NCBI RefSeq assembly: GCF_964340395.1
Contig: NC_135549.1
Span: forward strand, 15,805,842 to 15,869,841
Length of the DNA stretch: 64,000 nucleotides
Reading direction: 5' to 3'
Origin: Glandiceps talaboti
Taxonomy: Eukaryota > Hemichordata > Enteropneusta > Spengelidae
Shown here: piece by piece, positions 26,152-39,862 of the stretch
Layout: each line of letters starts with the position of its first letter
Numbering within the stretch: position 1 is the first letter of the stretch
Translations under genes and position numbers: made by a program
The notes under the pieces: model-generated
The model's database searches: none
Told to the model about the DNA's origin: nothing
Seen by the model: the letters and a program-made list of their open reading frames with translations, nothing else

Positions 26152-26448
26152 CCAGGTGATCTGTATTTATAGTTAGAGACTCTGCTAAATACTATATCCG
26201 GTCAACACAGAGAACTGTATATTGTGTTGTTGTTTTTTTCTCAAACATTTTGGTTGTGATGAAAAGTTGCATATTTAGGAAATGTTCACGAGGCCTGTAT
26301 CAGATATTGTTACTGTGTAGACCCTGGAGTGAACGTCCGCTCCAAGATCAGTGCTAATTGTCTTCGAAAAAGTTCAACAGTCGGTAGTACAAAGTTCTTC
26401 AGTATAAGGTATACATGCAGGACGAATTAAACAACGTTCATGTACAGG

Positions 26449-26450
<2 letters not shown>

Positions 26451-26480
<30 letters not shown>

Positions 26481-26526
26481 TGTATGTATGTATGTATGTA
26501 TGTATGTATGTATGTATGTATGTATG
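26451..26526 (+). repeat. TATG tetranucleotide microsatellite
   Basis: Nineteen uninterrupted TATG units, 600 bp upstream of the candidate distal promoter. Confidence 0.95.
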
Positions 26527-27128
26527 ATTACTGTATTTTACATGAGTTGTTTTGGTAGTTGGAGGGGGTTGTAAATAGTGAGGTCTGCATTAAGTTCAGG
26601 TCCTCTTGTTTCACACGGCACCTGCTTGTCACGGTCATCCTGGCTTGTGTTATTGACGTGACTAGCTAGCTTTCATCAATTTCATGTCAGCCTCAGCTAC
26701 TGAGATCAATTCTTAGCTCACTCACTGCAAACATCGCATAAAGCTATCCCTTTTTGTGCTAATGAAATCAGTGTTCTTTCTGACAAACAGGTTCCTCTGC
26801 AAAAATTAAGTCTAATATGTGTAGAAAAAGTTACTTTTGAGAGATTTCAGTAACTTTTCATTTCAAAAGTTTATGTAACGAAGACTTACATTGGAAATCC
26901 TACCCGAAAAAAAGACTATCTTTGACTGACTTTTTTTCTTCCATCTTTCTCCTCTCCACCAATTGTCTTTTTTTCAGTCATCACAACCTCTGCCAATTTG
27001 TCGTGAAAGATGCACACGCCAACCAAAAAACGAGATGTAATACTTGTGAATAATAACAACTTACAAACACATGTAAATTGACCAATGATATGTTTTGAGG
27101 CATGCTTTGTCTACTGCCTCGAAGAGTA

Positions 27129-27161
27129 TATAAAGCCCACCGATGCGCTACTCGTGTCTCA
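27129..27161 (+). promoter_or_regulatory. Candidate distal core promoter (TATA + initiator)
   Basis: TATAAAG begins at 27129, and a TCACTT initiator-like motif has its A at 27161, 32 bp downstream, the normal TATA-to-start spacing. It lies directly before a stretch that ends in a consensus donor. Which gene it serves is inference; the GATA gene is the nearest gene on this strand. Confidence 0.5.
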
Positions 27162-27358
27162 CTTGGGCTCTCCTTCTCATTATTATGCAGAACCGACCTG
27201 TGAGGGCCACGCGTCGACATAAAAGCCTCGCCCACTGTAACCACACACGAGAGATAGAGAGTGGGAGACGGAGCCAACTTGTGAATCCGGAAGATAAGAG
27301 CGGGCCTGCATTACTACCTTTTGGACGCCGTTTGCCAAGAAATTCAACTCACTAGGCG
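27161..27358 (+). other. Candidate non-coding first exon (distal 5'UTR exon)
   Basis: About 198 bp, visibly richer in G+C than its flanks, running from the predicted start to a GCG|GTAAGT donor at 27359. It contains a 56-codon upstream frame (27185-27355) with no known similarity, and two WGATAR sites (27252-27257, 27292-27298) that could allow GATA self-regulation. If it joins the acceptor at 51559, the 5'UTR intron would be 24.2 kb. Vertebrate GATA1 and GATA2 also use far-upstream non-coding exons. Confidence 0.45.
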
Positions 27359-27989
27359 GTAAGTTTTTCTGTCTTCTATTCAATAGCAAACTAATACCAT
27401 TGAAAGTAAACTCCAAAAGAGCGCGAAATTCGTAGTTTATACAATTAACCCTATCGCGCTCCCCATACTATCAAACATATCTTCTATTCATAAATTATTG
27501 CAACAAAGTTGATACCTTTGAATGTAACTAGAGGTAGCGTTTGAGATTTTTATACGTTTCCCAAACTAATTGGGGATAAAACTCAACGCATAATATTAAA
27601 GCGATATTAGAATTTGGCGTTTGTTGTGAAAGTGGTCCGAGTGGTTGAACATCAGATAAGATGATCTTCATTGTTTATTCCTAGCTAGTATAGTATGCCC
27701 GAGGAAAGTCTAATTTTACAATAATAGTTAGAACAACATAATTTTTAGAGTTGACCACTTTTGTTACAATTTTTTTCAAAATCATTGTGCAATTTACAAC
27801 TTTTGGTCATTCCAACGTGTTGCCTGATAAATTCCCAGTCGCAAAGTCTGTTATTTTACTTACTTCCCCCATGGTGTCAACGAAAACCGCAAACAGATAA
27901 GGTGCTGTGGATGTGGTCCGATTACATTAATTTGTCGACTGCTGCCTCAAGTTGTTTTAAGTTTTTGGTGGTGTTGATGGTGGTTGATG

Positions 27990-28031
27990 TTGTTTGTTTG
28001 TTTGTTTGTTTGTTTGTTTGTTTGTTTGTTT
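27990..28031 (+). repeat. TTTG tetranucleotide microsatellite
   Basis: About ten TTTG/GTTT units. Confidence 0.9.
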
Positions 28032-29074
28032 ATTTGGTTTTTTCTTTCCTTTGTTATGAAGATACACTTTGCTTTTGAAATTGATGTAGAGTGAAATTAA
28101 TGAATTTGCCTTGAGTCACATTTACCTGTTGTGTTTGCGCTTAATTTGATATATGTCGATTTTCCGAATTATGTTGCATGTTTTTTTAATAGTGATGTAA
28201 CAGTTACGACCTTCATTGCTCAAAACGGAAAGCAAAAAAAAAAATATTTGCCTTGAAACTGTTACCGGGAGCAATTATGATATGGTTAAATATTTTGTGC
28301 TATTTCACTCGCAGTGACTATTGTATTTGACGCGTCTTTGGGCAATGCATCCTTTTGGCAGCGTGCACCTCCGAGTGGTGACAAGTGATGAAGCGAATGC
28401 CGAAATAAATGAACATAACGCTGTCCATTTGAAAAATAAACAAACAACGCATAGGGCAAGAAATACACATACACACGTCGTGAAGCTTTCCAGACAGGTC
28501 AACGAAATTTATTGTTATTGTTCTTTATCATGAACTGTAAACAACAGTTGTGGATTTATAAAAAGAGGGTGGCTGAGTGCTTCAATATCCAAGGTTTATA
28601 TCATTAGTATTCATAAATAATAGAAAACAACTTTCACGCCGACTTGTCATGCCTTTGATATACACATTAGAACGAATTCCCCTTTCATTCGCATTTCTAG
28701 TCAAACAATTCTCATGACAACGAATTTTTTTTAAATGTGGTGAAATGAACTCATTGGCAATAAAAGCGTGAAATTGAATTAATATTTTAAAAGGCGTAAC
28801 GATGCTCCATTGCTCAATACCTGCTATTCAGTATTTTCCGAATGTTTTCGTTTCACGTTTACGATTTTCGTTTTTGATGGTGTATATGTGGTGTGTTCTT
28901 CAACGCACAACCTACCGCCTTTTCGTCTACTTGTTTCTTTGGTTTAGCACACTCGAAGTAGGTTATGTGGAAAATTGTCGCCATATAATAGTGACTTCTA
29001 CTCTGTTTTAATGCTTAAGCGTACCTGTCATTAGTGAAATCATCGGATTAGCAGTTGAAATATGGTGGTGAGTT

Positions 29075-29077
<3 letters not shown>

Positions 29078-29151
<74 letters not shown>

Positions 29152-29240
29152 GTGTGTATGTGTGAGACAGTGTGTGTCTGTGTGACAGACAGACAGACAG
29201 ACAGACAGACACACAGACACACAGACAGACACACAGACAA
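29078..29240 (+). repeat. GA repeat followed by GACA repeat
   Basis: Pure GA at 29078-29148, a short GT-rich link, then CAGA/CACAGA units at 29184-29240. Confidence 0.95.
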
Positions 29241-31211
29241 AGACACAGAGATAGACAGGGGCACAGAGATGTTCATGCAACGTTTGGAAAAACGAGTATT
29301 TCGGATATCTTTATTTAATTGGCCTCACAATAAGGGGAAACAAAAGCAACAAATTCAACCTCTTTTTAAATTGTCTTCATTCAATGTATTAAAACAGAAA
29401 AATGTTTGCCAACCCGAAACATTGACGAGCTACACATACCAGTACCAGAAATCAGCCATAAAGTGGCAATATAATTTGTCATCTAGATATCACTTATACC
29501 TAAGGGATCAAAATATTTGTAAACAAGTGTCGCTGTTTTAATGCACTTTAGAGACACACAGACAATGTTATAAGCCTCCATTACACTTACGCCAACCCCC
29601 CCCCCCCCTACTTTTTTTCTTTTTATCTAACATCACTTCTCCACTTTTAAACTTTCGGCCTATATTTCTAGATTAAATTGTAATGCTTTCTGTGGATGAA
29701 ATTCTCCGAGGAATAAGGTATAGCTTAGTATAAATTGAAGCTCACTTTCTACGTATTGTCTCATTTTCCATTGATCAGACAAATTGAATGGCTTTCGCGG
29801 AAGTCTTCAAATGATCCGCTGAACATGTTTGTTGGCTCATTTCTTCCCAGTCCCTTTCTTTCCGCATCAACATTATTTGCGTAGCGGACCCAACATTGGA
29901 GCCCTTAAATGTGCGCACCGTACTGTTTTTTATTTAAAGTGACAATACAACAAAGAAATATTTTATACCAGGCAATTAGCAAACAGAAAAGTCAGGGCTA
30001 CACCGACGATGGATGCACCTGCAGAGTTTGCAATTCAGTGAAGAAGTGAAAATATACTTTGACGCGAAGCAATTATATTGCCGCCTAAGAACAACCGCTT
30101 CTACTACAAACGGTATACAGTATATAGCATTATAGTACGTTGGAGACTGAACTTTGTTAGCTTTTTTTTAGCCCGCACTTTGTTAACCATTACGCTGTAC
30201 TATAGGAAAGCACTGTTCTCTTCTTTATTTTCAACCAGTTCCAAGTGTAACGTGCCTATTAGCTGAGACAAAACACGTGCACCTGCAAATCGGGGTGCGC
30301 TGCCATTCCCGGCATAATGCCTCTTTTCGTTGGGTCGGAGAGAACTTCCAAGTCTTTGTGCGGCATACGGGTGCAGAGACTTGCTCCCATTTTCATATTT
30401 ACGTATCTGCAAATGAGCAACGCTTGCAGCTTGTAAATGTATACTGATTCAAGCCACCATGGCGACTTGATCATGTGCCGAGCAAAGTGTGCGGCAGACC
30501 GGAGAGACGGTGTCTGACTCTCTGTCCAGAGGTCTATTTTCTGTTTCAATTGCGAACAATTTGGACTGTGCGTGCTTTTCAAAAGCATGACGCCTTGGGG
30601 GAATATAAATAAAGAAAACTATAAAAAAAAAATCAAAATAATTACAGATATAGGAGTCATCAATCATAATCGCATCTTGTCTTATTCAATGTATATTACA
30701 TCGCGGCAATCTTTCAAGAACTATGCGCACTGGGATCTTCTAAATGTGGAAAACATCTCACTGCCAAACCTTTCTTTCCCAACCACTCTAATCTTTCAGA
30801 TTGGCCTGTTTCAATAGTTTCATTGCACTTTATCATTTTTTCTTGGTGAATAATTCGTACTTTCGTTGTTGTGCAAAAGTGTCTAATCTGGATAAGAAAT
30901 ATGAGTCGCCAAAATAATGCCCTTGGACTCACAATATCATTATATAATTAATTCAAAGGAGTTCGCGTTAACCTGCGTTTTAGCGGTAAAAAAGAACAAA
31001 GTTATCTATTTTATCGCCGAGCTTGCGTAAATATAAGAATATTGTTTAATGTTTCAATTCGAACGTCGGCCATCTGAATTTCGTCACGGTAAGCAAACTT
31101 GAATTGATTGTTGTAACAGTTGTATAAAACCTGTTTTTAAATATTTCTTACCCTTTGTGGTTCATTCCGAGTCGCTCTTACATTTGTTTGATCATTTGTC
31201 CAGTCTCTCAT

Positions 31212-31434
31212 TTCATTCATTCATTCATTCATTCATTCGTTCGTTCGTTCGTTCATTCATTCATTCGTTCATTCATTCATTCATTCACTCATTCATTCAT
31301 TCATTCATTCATTCATTCATTCATTCATTCATATATCAGTTGCTGATCAGTTCTTGATTATCGATTTATCGATTTGTTGGTTCATTCATTCATTCATTCA
31401 TTCATTCATTCATTCATTCATTCATTCATTCATT
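31212..31434 (+). repeat. Two ATTC microsatellites
   Basis: ATTC units at 31212-31331 with internal GTTC variants, about 50 bp of unique sequence, then pure ATTC at 31381-31434. Confidence 0.95.
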
Positions 31435-34400
31435 GAAATCTCTTTTTAAGGTCCGAGTTAAACTGATCACCCAAATCTGGCGACTCCAAACGTTGTTTGA
31501 TAATGTGAGAGTCAGAGCCCCTTTCATAGTAAAAAAACGAAGTTTGATATTACATGATGTATTAATGAAATTAACATAAGTAGGAAAACGTCACAATGCG
31601 GTTTTGTTGTCCTCAAGGGTAATGGCCCTTTTCTGGTCACGTGGAAAGATAAGGGTTGTAACGACGCTTGTGGGACTTACCATGGTTTGGGACAGTGTAC
31701 ACAAGAGCGTTAGATCTTCCTACCCGCTAATGTAATTAACAGTTGAGACTACTGCTAATATTCTCAAACATTCCCATTTTTTTCTTTTTCTTTTCTTTTT
31801 TAAAGAGGCTTATTTTTACCATTGCCCCTAGTTAGAGTAAGTGACCTCAATCCGTCTATTTCATATTAGTCAAATAAATCAATAACATCATCAGATACCA
31901 AAATATAGTTTTACCTGGTTTACATGAGACCATAAGTCAAAATTCAAAATTGATGTCAAGGCATAGGAGAGATTTTCGAAACTTTAATTTACTTACAAAG
32001 CGGTGTAATTTCACTTCAAAAGTTCATAAAAAACGTCATTGCGGTACTTTTTTTCACGGGTGTTTGTTTTTCTGACACCTCGTACTAAAAAGTGGATCAT
32101 CATCCCATGCGTAGAACATACATGAGCGCGCCGTGGTTGTTACACATGCAGTGCCCAGGATTGTTAAATTTTAGAAGTGGTCCAGTCTGGTGGTAATTAT
32201 TCCAATAATTTAGCTGTTTTCTTCCCCCCGAAATTGTCGCGTGTACCCCTTTAGCAAGCCTCAAAGGCGGGAGTTGGTCGGACCGGTCTTTCTAATTCCC
32301 GGGCGTCCCTGCAGGCAGCAGCTGCCGCGCTTCAAATGTTCAGTTGAGTATGTGAACTTTGGCGTGAAACTTCAAACTCACTCTAGCGTCACTGTACTTA
32401 GAGAGAGCGTGAAATTATTAATAAATTGGGTCATTATATCGAGCAGGATTGGTACACAGAACATCGAGCAAAGAAATCGATCGGACCACAATTTCTTTCT
32501 TTTTTTTCTTACGTTCTTTTCTTTTTTTTGAAACGAGCACAGCATCTTCTTCTCGATCTTGTAACTTTGACTGCGGGAGATGCTAACATTGATTCAGGCA
32601 TGATGTAATTTTCGACCAGAAAACCACTTTATTTGTGACCATATTAGGGCAGTAAAACATCGTTAATTTATAAAGAATACATGGTCATTCGAGCCTCCCT
32701 GGCTGTCAGACTAGATAACTTGTGCTTCACTGGAGATCGATCATCAAAAGAGGGGGAATTCGTTATTATAGTTTTTTTGTGGGCCATGTGTTCCTACTTT
32801 AATTCACATACAGGACATTTTAATGAAATAAAACAAATACTTTCAATTTCCTTAAATATCCGTGCTTTGTTTCAGCCTGATGATTCGGAGAGATGGTAAT
32901 GGGATTCACATACTATGATCAACGAGATAAACACTGTCAGAGGTGATCTTTTGCCCCTTTGTATCTTTTACTGTATTGTCCACAATGTTGTCATTTCTGT
33001 GGAGAGGTCTTATATTAAATCATCATTTTTTAAATATAAAACAGAGCTGCCTATAATTTGGCCAATTTGTTTGAACTAAGAATTTTAAGCGCTAAGGCTT
33101 GTTGTATTCGTTAGTTTGTCGGGTTATTTTTTATTTATTTTTTTTAAAAAAGAATTCGTGGAATGAACAAGACATGTCGAATGCGTATTCCTTGTTTTAA
33201 TCAATATTTCCACACACAAAAACAAAACCAATTTTTCCAAGTTGGTTGGCCAACTTTGATAAACTTGATATTTTAAAATGGGGGGAAAAAGTACGTAATT
33301 GCAAAAGTCACTATGAATCTACATATGAGATGAATTCACACGTACAATTCTATTCAAATGCGGATTTTATTTTATGAAAGTCACTGAAAATATTTTTTAT
33401 TGAAATAAATTGACAACGTACAGCTTTAACATAGTTCACTACCAAATTTGATGTATGTATGCGATATAACTAGGCATTGTAGCAGGTTGATTCAGTTTGC
33501 GATGAACAAGCCCTTGACTGAGATGGATCATTGTAACAGAGCCCGATCGGTGTAACAGCGCTTTAGTTATCAACTCACTTAAAAACACACAAAGAATATA
33601 TAACCACTAAAATTGGTGTTATTAAGTCCATATATTTCTAGATCCAGGATAAATTACTGCATAATTGTTTTGTTAAGTCCCATAACATGTGCGCGTTTTA
33701 ACCTTGATTTTGCGGGAAGAATTGCAGCGTGTCGCGAGGATTAAACTTTTTCCCCGGAAAATACAGTGCGATCTCTCCCCAGAAGAGCTTAATTTCAGTC
33801 GAAATCGGAATGCAGAAAGGAAACCAAATTCAAACGTTTTCATAGTCTTAAAATATATAATCTGTGTTATTTTCTCGGTTATGTAAAAAGCTAATTTCAA
33901 TTATAGCCACAGATAATACTGAATATACATTTTGAAAATAATATTCGATTTTGTAACTTACTGATGATGATAGTAGCTTATAAGGGCAAACACTGCAAGT
34001 GGCAATGCCAGCCTTGATTTAAACAAAAAAACAAATCAATTGAATCGGTAGTGCCACTTTTAAAATGTTTGCACTTTCGTTTGAAATATGAATGGGTAAA
34101 TCGATGGACGTTTCTGTTGAAATTTGCTGCATGAGACATTGAGACCTATTTGTCATCCACTTACTAATTGTGTTATGGGTCTTGACTTCTCGTATGTCAT
34201 AGTATTGCAGACGAGACTTCGCGTTTCTAAACATTAAGAGTCGCAGTGTACTTTTTTAGCACTGCTGAAGGACACTCAAGCATTTCCCAGCTGGATATCA
34301 TTGCGTCAAGAATCTGTAAATATTGTGTAATGAAAATGAAGTGTATCTCTTTGATATCACTACATCCGTGAACGGTTTTTTTCGTCTTCCCGTTTCTCAG

Positions 34401-36883
34401 CCGAGGTTCAGTCGACGAAGTCGGAAGACACGGTGTAGTGCTCCGACGAGTTTACTTAACGCAAATCTTCGGGAAATAGAGAGATCAGGCAGAGTACCTT
34501 ACAAATCCATGGCTACACCTGTCAATTCTATGTTTAAACGCGATTCATTGTATCTTAGGTTTTAAAAATTAAATCAAGTATGCAATTATGGTACCCTATC
34601 ACTTTAGCGAACGCGGGGTGCTATGGCACATGAGGGCTTACACCGAGTAATTCACACACAAGTCACGTAAAAACGAGTAATTTGGTGCACTCACTGTGAC
34701 ATCCCCTAGAGTCCGCTGATTGAAACTGGGCGTCATCGACACAAACGAAGACGGTAGAAATACCTCAAACAGAAGACAATCACTCTAAAAGCATTTTAAC
34801 AACTACAACAAGCCGACAGCCAAGTTAAACAGAAAAGACAGAGGAAACACGCACGTTTTAGTAAAAACACTCACGATACGAAGGTATGCCCCGTTGTGAC
34901 CAGACGACGGTGAGCTGAACATTAAACATTCCAATATGCGATTGCTGTACACTAGGATAAAAAAGGACAACAAACGTTCTCAAGTGTTTATCTTAATCAA
35001 GAATTGTTACATGAAAAACTACCGTCTCATGAATTTTACATTTTTAATATATTTTCCATTCCTATCAAATTCTTGTGGAGATAATTCCACTTTAAACCCT
35101 TTCCGCTATGATTTTTTTTTTAAGTTTTAAAATAACCAAAAAATAACAATTTTATCTAAATTATTGAATTTTTCGCTTAGATTTACTTCGTAATATTCAG
35201 ACGCAATGGAAATATTATTCATTGTTCTTATTGATATCCAATTTCAGATAAACAGAATCATAATTTTTTTAACTTCCTCGTGGAATTTGAAGACTTTATA
35301 ATATAAAAACAAATTAACTTATCATCGTAACGTTGCCTTTTGAAAGCCCTTTCTCATTTTCCTAAGTAATTACACGTGTTAATATTGTGTGGAAAAACTG
35401 CCATAAGTCACAGTTGAAGACCAACACATTACGGTTGTGAAAATTATGGTTTATTCATTTTGTAAAAAATGTCAGCTCTCTGTCATTACCTTAAACCTCA
35501 TCATCAACAAGATTCTCTAAAATATACAAACAATAATACGAAAGTCTGTGTTCACAGTTACAATGTATATGAATTTTACATCTCCAAATCCGAGTTACAA
35601 AAACTTTTACTACGTATCTGTATGCCAGACTTGATTGATTACTAAAAACACCATGATGTTAAATAACACCCCCCCCCCTCCCAAATATGAATACATTTTA
35701 TTATTGTTATTATTGAATACTGTACAGGGGATTGCCACTTTTATCGCTTAAGATAGGGAAAGTTACCGCATCAGAATATTGCTTGATTTGAATTCACCAT
35801 GAAGACGAGTCTTTTAAACGTCGATAACTAACAATTGCTTTAACGTTTTCCACGCGATAGCCTTGTTCGATTGAGTGCAACGCTAACGAAAATAGTCGGC
35901 GGCAGATTCATTCATCGCAGTTGTTGGCAGACGCTAGGAAAAATAATGACGCAAAGAAATGGAATTACTCTTGTTAATATCGCCTGAATGAATTTGTTGC
36001 ATCCTTTACCCACGACTTAGGCGATTATGTCCATCGAAACGGAAAACTAGAGATAATGGTCGTGTAAAGTATGCAACAACAACCCTCTTCTTTTGCCTCT
36101 TTCGCTCTAATATTAATGTCCTTGCACTTTGGAGTATAAACAAGGATTGTTACACCTGACTAGGAATTGAAAATACATGATACTCGTGCGCCGGCGCGTA
36201 CGTCATGCACTTTGATGATGAGGGGATGATTTTACTTCGGTTTGTTGCCGATTTCATTTCGACGTACTATTCCATTCCAAGGTGAGGAGAGAGCACTTTG
36301 CGATGGCAAAGTCTGGAAAAAATCGATACACTAGGTGAGAGAAATTTGTACAAATGAAAGATGAAAGGCGAGGAAAGTTCACTGTATAGTGCTCGAAGGG
36401 TGTGTGTAAGGTCTTATAAATGATGTATGGAACGAGGTTAATGAATGGTGGCCATTACAGTTGGTGTCTGTATTATATCTCAGCTTGAATGCGTGGTTGA
36501 AAAAAAAAGATGACCCAAAACGCATCAGTATTGTCATACCTGCTCTTCATCCGAGATACACTTACCAGGCAATTTTTAAAATATTTTCTTTGTAAATTTC
36601 AAATTGTGAAAATTGAAAGAGTCACAATTACTGGTAATTCATGCCCTAAGTTTAAGATGTCATTTATCCCGAGTTTGTTTCCTGTTTTATCATTTCGGAG
36701 TGGTTTTTATTCAGTTTAAGTACTGGAATAAGTAGATAAACAACCTTTATGTTGAATATACACGTTTACTCATCTTCTGAACTTTTAATGGTTTTGTGCA
36801 CTTCACCTCCTCCTCTCTTTCTCCTCTTCCCACCCTCTCCTTCTCTCTTTATAAGTAGGGCAAGTACAAATAAATGGAAGTCT

Positions 36884-36902
36884 CCCCCCTCCCACCCTCC
36901 CC
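36884..36902 (-). other. Strong G-quadruplex motif (single-base loops)
   Basis: On the + strand C runs of 6, 3, 3 and 4 are separated by T, A and T. The minus strand therefore has four G runs with 1-base loops, the most stable parallel type. It sits in a pyrimidine-rich tract (36804-36935). Confidence 0.65.
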
Positions 36903-37945
36903 TCCTCCTTCGCTTCCTTCGCATCCTTCCTTCGGAGTGTTTTCTCCGGTTCAAGTTGCTCACTCGTCGACAGCACTGACAACAGGCAGTTGAACGTAAA
37001 AATACAAAATAACTATCGTTTTCATTTGTTGACAGTAAGTCAAATCGCCTGGAGACTATAGTCAGTTTTAATATGAAATGTATACAAGGTGCATATGGTC
37101 CTTATTTCGTTCGTCAATCAAGCGTTACGGTCAATAGTGATGAGCAATGGGTTTGGTTTATGAATTCAGTCAGCGTGACAGGCCCATAACGTGTTCTGGG
37201 ACGACACTGTAGAAAGAGTATGTCGTTTTAGTGGCTTTCCCTTGCCCACGGGCACGGTACAATCTGTCCTGCGGTTGCCACGCTTCCGACAGGCTGGCGG
37301 AAAAAAATCACCGGTGAGAATCCAACGCGAGGAAACAAACTCGAGTCATTCATTTCCATTTTTTTCTATTCGATACTACGAGCTAAGTCATATATTCGCA
37401 AAGGCCCACCGCCTGGTGTACTTAAAGCATTACGATTATTATCATAACATGGGTGACATGTCAATAAATCTTGCCTATATGTTGCATAAATATTTGGAGG
37501 ATTAGAATCTACCTAACAACCCAATGTATACAGTTGGAGTTAGCGCCGCCTTTTGGAATCATGGCTGGGCCGCAACTTCCGAAATCGCTTTCAGTTGATC
37601 ACGCTCAGGATTTGCAGGATATTCTCGGCGGATGTGACAAACATGTTCAATTTTTTCTTCTTCTGATGAATGTATTGTTCGCACGTGACCACGTATGTAT
37701 GTGAATCTATAATCTATATCGTCATATTTCATAGTTATTTTACTCATTTCGACTCGTTTGTTTAGCTATGGCAGTTAGTTAGCACCTGTGAGAGACGGCG
37801 CCTTTTCTGTAGTTTTCATAAACTCTTAAATTATTTACTATATTGTAAACAAATAAACCAACTCGGCGCTCTACGGAGCAATACGTAAGCCATGAACTTG
37901 AACGTTTTGGCCTTACTTGTCTGTGGTTTTGGTGAGTGTCCAAGG

Positions 37946-37990
37946 CCCCCCCCAAAAAAAAAAAAAAAAAAAAAAAACCCAAAAAAAAAC
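37946..37990 (+). repeat. Poly-C/poly-A tract
   Basis: Eight C, about 24 A, CCC and nine A. If read on the minus strand, the long T run could look like a retrotransposed tail, but no element body is recognised next to it. Confidence 0.85.
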
Positions 37991-39769
37991 AACATTGAAA
38001 TAAACATTTCCTATATAAAAAATGTATTGAACTGAACACTCAACGAGATTTACAGCTAGCACTTTTTATTTGAAATAAGAAGCTGACAACTATGCTTGAT
38101 CAGTGTTTTGGGCGTACACGTACCTGTTAGATCGAAGAGCAAGGATATATTGAACCAGCTTACATTAAAGGGGTTTTGTATTTAAGGATCTTCGGAGAAT
38201 GATAAAATAAACTGCTGACTTCAAGGTACATTTCATTTAGAACGAGAGAATAGAGTTGCAGAAGTCCAAGTATCTAACGAACAGATTTCGAAAATATTTC
38301 ACAAATTAGTGCAAAAGAACGAATTTATAATTATGTTTAAGGTAGTAATACCATGATATTTGTAAACCTTCGTGTACACCACCTCCCCCTCCCCTCCCTT
38401 ATCCAGATAACACCTGAAACTACCCGCCTTTGAAAGGTTGAACCAAAGTGTATTTATTTAGATGACTATTACAACTAACAAAATATATTTTGCAGTTGTA
38501 AATTTATGTGTATATTATGATTTTCAAAGGGTTGCTGTAAAAGGGAAGCAGCTGAACATAAACTATACTTGTGTTATTGAGAGTTTTATTGCCACGATTG
38601 TAAAAAAAGACGAACGGACGAACAAATGAATGCATGCATGAATGTTTAAATCAGAAAATGGCCTTCAAGTCGATAGCAGGCTATAGGCATAGACATTTGC
38701 TGTACAATCGCTACGCACGTCTGCCCCTGCATCGGTTAACATCTCCATCGACGAAAAGAAACTTTAACAAAAATTTCAATAGTTCTTTTCAAAATTCTGA
38801 AACTTCAAGGTTTAATGACGCTTGAATTGTCTGGCTAGGGAAAACACGTGTCCGGCGACCTGTGTCACCACAGTATGTATTGGTTGTTACGACACTGCAC
38901 GCAAACAGTCGTAAAGGTATCTTCTGTCCGTTTTTGCCATTGTATGTTGTCCGTAGGCTACAGTTTGTTAGCGTTTATCAAGCTATTGTAACGTGAAACG
39001 GACACGATTCGAACGCCTTAGCTGCCCGGGGCGATAATACCATCTTTCCCGAAGAAAGTGCACTGACTTTACCGTATATTAAATAATTAGAAATTCAATT
39101 AACCTCTTAATTGATACTGGGGTTCAAAACGTAACACATCTTCGTTATTCACAACTGTCACCAATTGTGACCCCGAGACACACCCCCGTCCATTACGAAA
39201 TAAGATATCATCTCTATCTGTTCAGTTTCTTGGCCTTTTAAGACTTTGACATTCATGTACAGAATATAAATTTATATTGTCACAACTCGGTTAGATTGGA
39301 AAAAAATATCTCACTGATAAAATGTGTGAATTATTTCATCCGGAGTGATGTTGTGATCGCTATCATGATTAGCTAACAAAAAAAGTTGCTGGAGCTGTAA
39401 ATGCATACTAATTAGATGACGTAACAGTTATCAAATTAGTTTTATGAATTGTATTAATTTCACGACCAGTCGGCATAAAGCATAACTTGTAAATTTCAAC
39501 ACGTGTTTTGCACTTCGTCGTATTGATATAGTCCTGAAGTTTCGTTTTGAAAACGGATTCTTTTTTTTAAGTCACATAATCTTCGAATCATCTCAGCCAA
39601 TATACATAGAAACGTAAAGGTTCATAAATTCTATTTGTACTTTTTAAAAAAGAAAATGTTTTCTGACGGTACCTATAGGCTACTAGTAACCGCGGCATCG
39701 GAGTCTCAAAACGTGATTTGGAGATATGTCAAGAAACGAACTATCGATATTTCACGACCCACCTTAATG

Positions 39770-39862
39770 TGACGTCGATGACGTCATTCGTGTGGTTGTC
39801 AGTGACTTTATGACGATCTCTCTTTGATATAAAACGTCATGGATGTGTTTTGTGATACAGTA
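39770..39862 (+). promoter_or_regulatory. Double CRE followed by TATA box
   Basis: TGACGTCG (39770-39777) and a perfect CRE TGACGTCA (39779-39786) lie next to each other. TATAAAA follows at 39828-39834, and ACAGTA with A at 39859 is a plausible initiator 31 bp beyond. CRE sites 40-100 bp upstream of TATA are typical of CREB-responsive promoters. No downstream gene is recognised. Confidence 0.35.
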
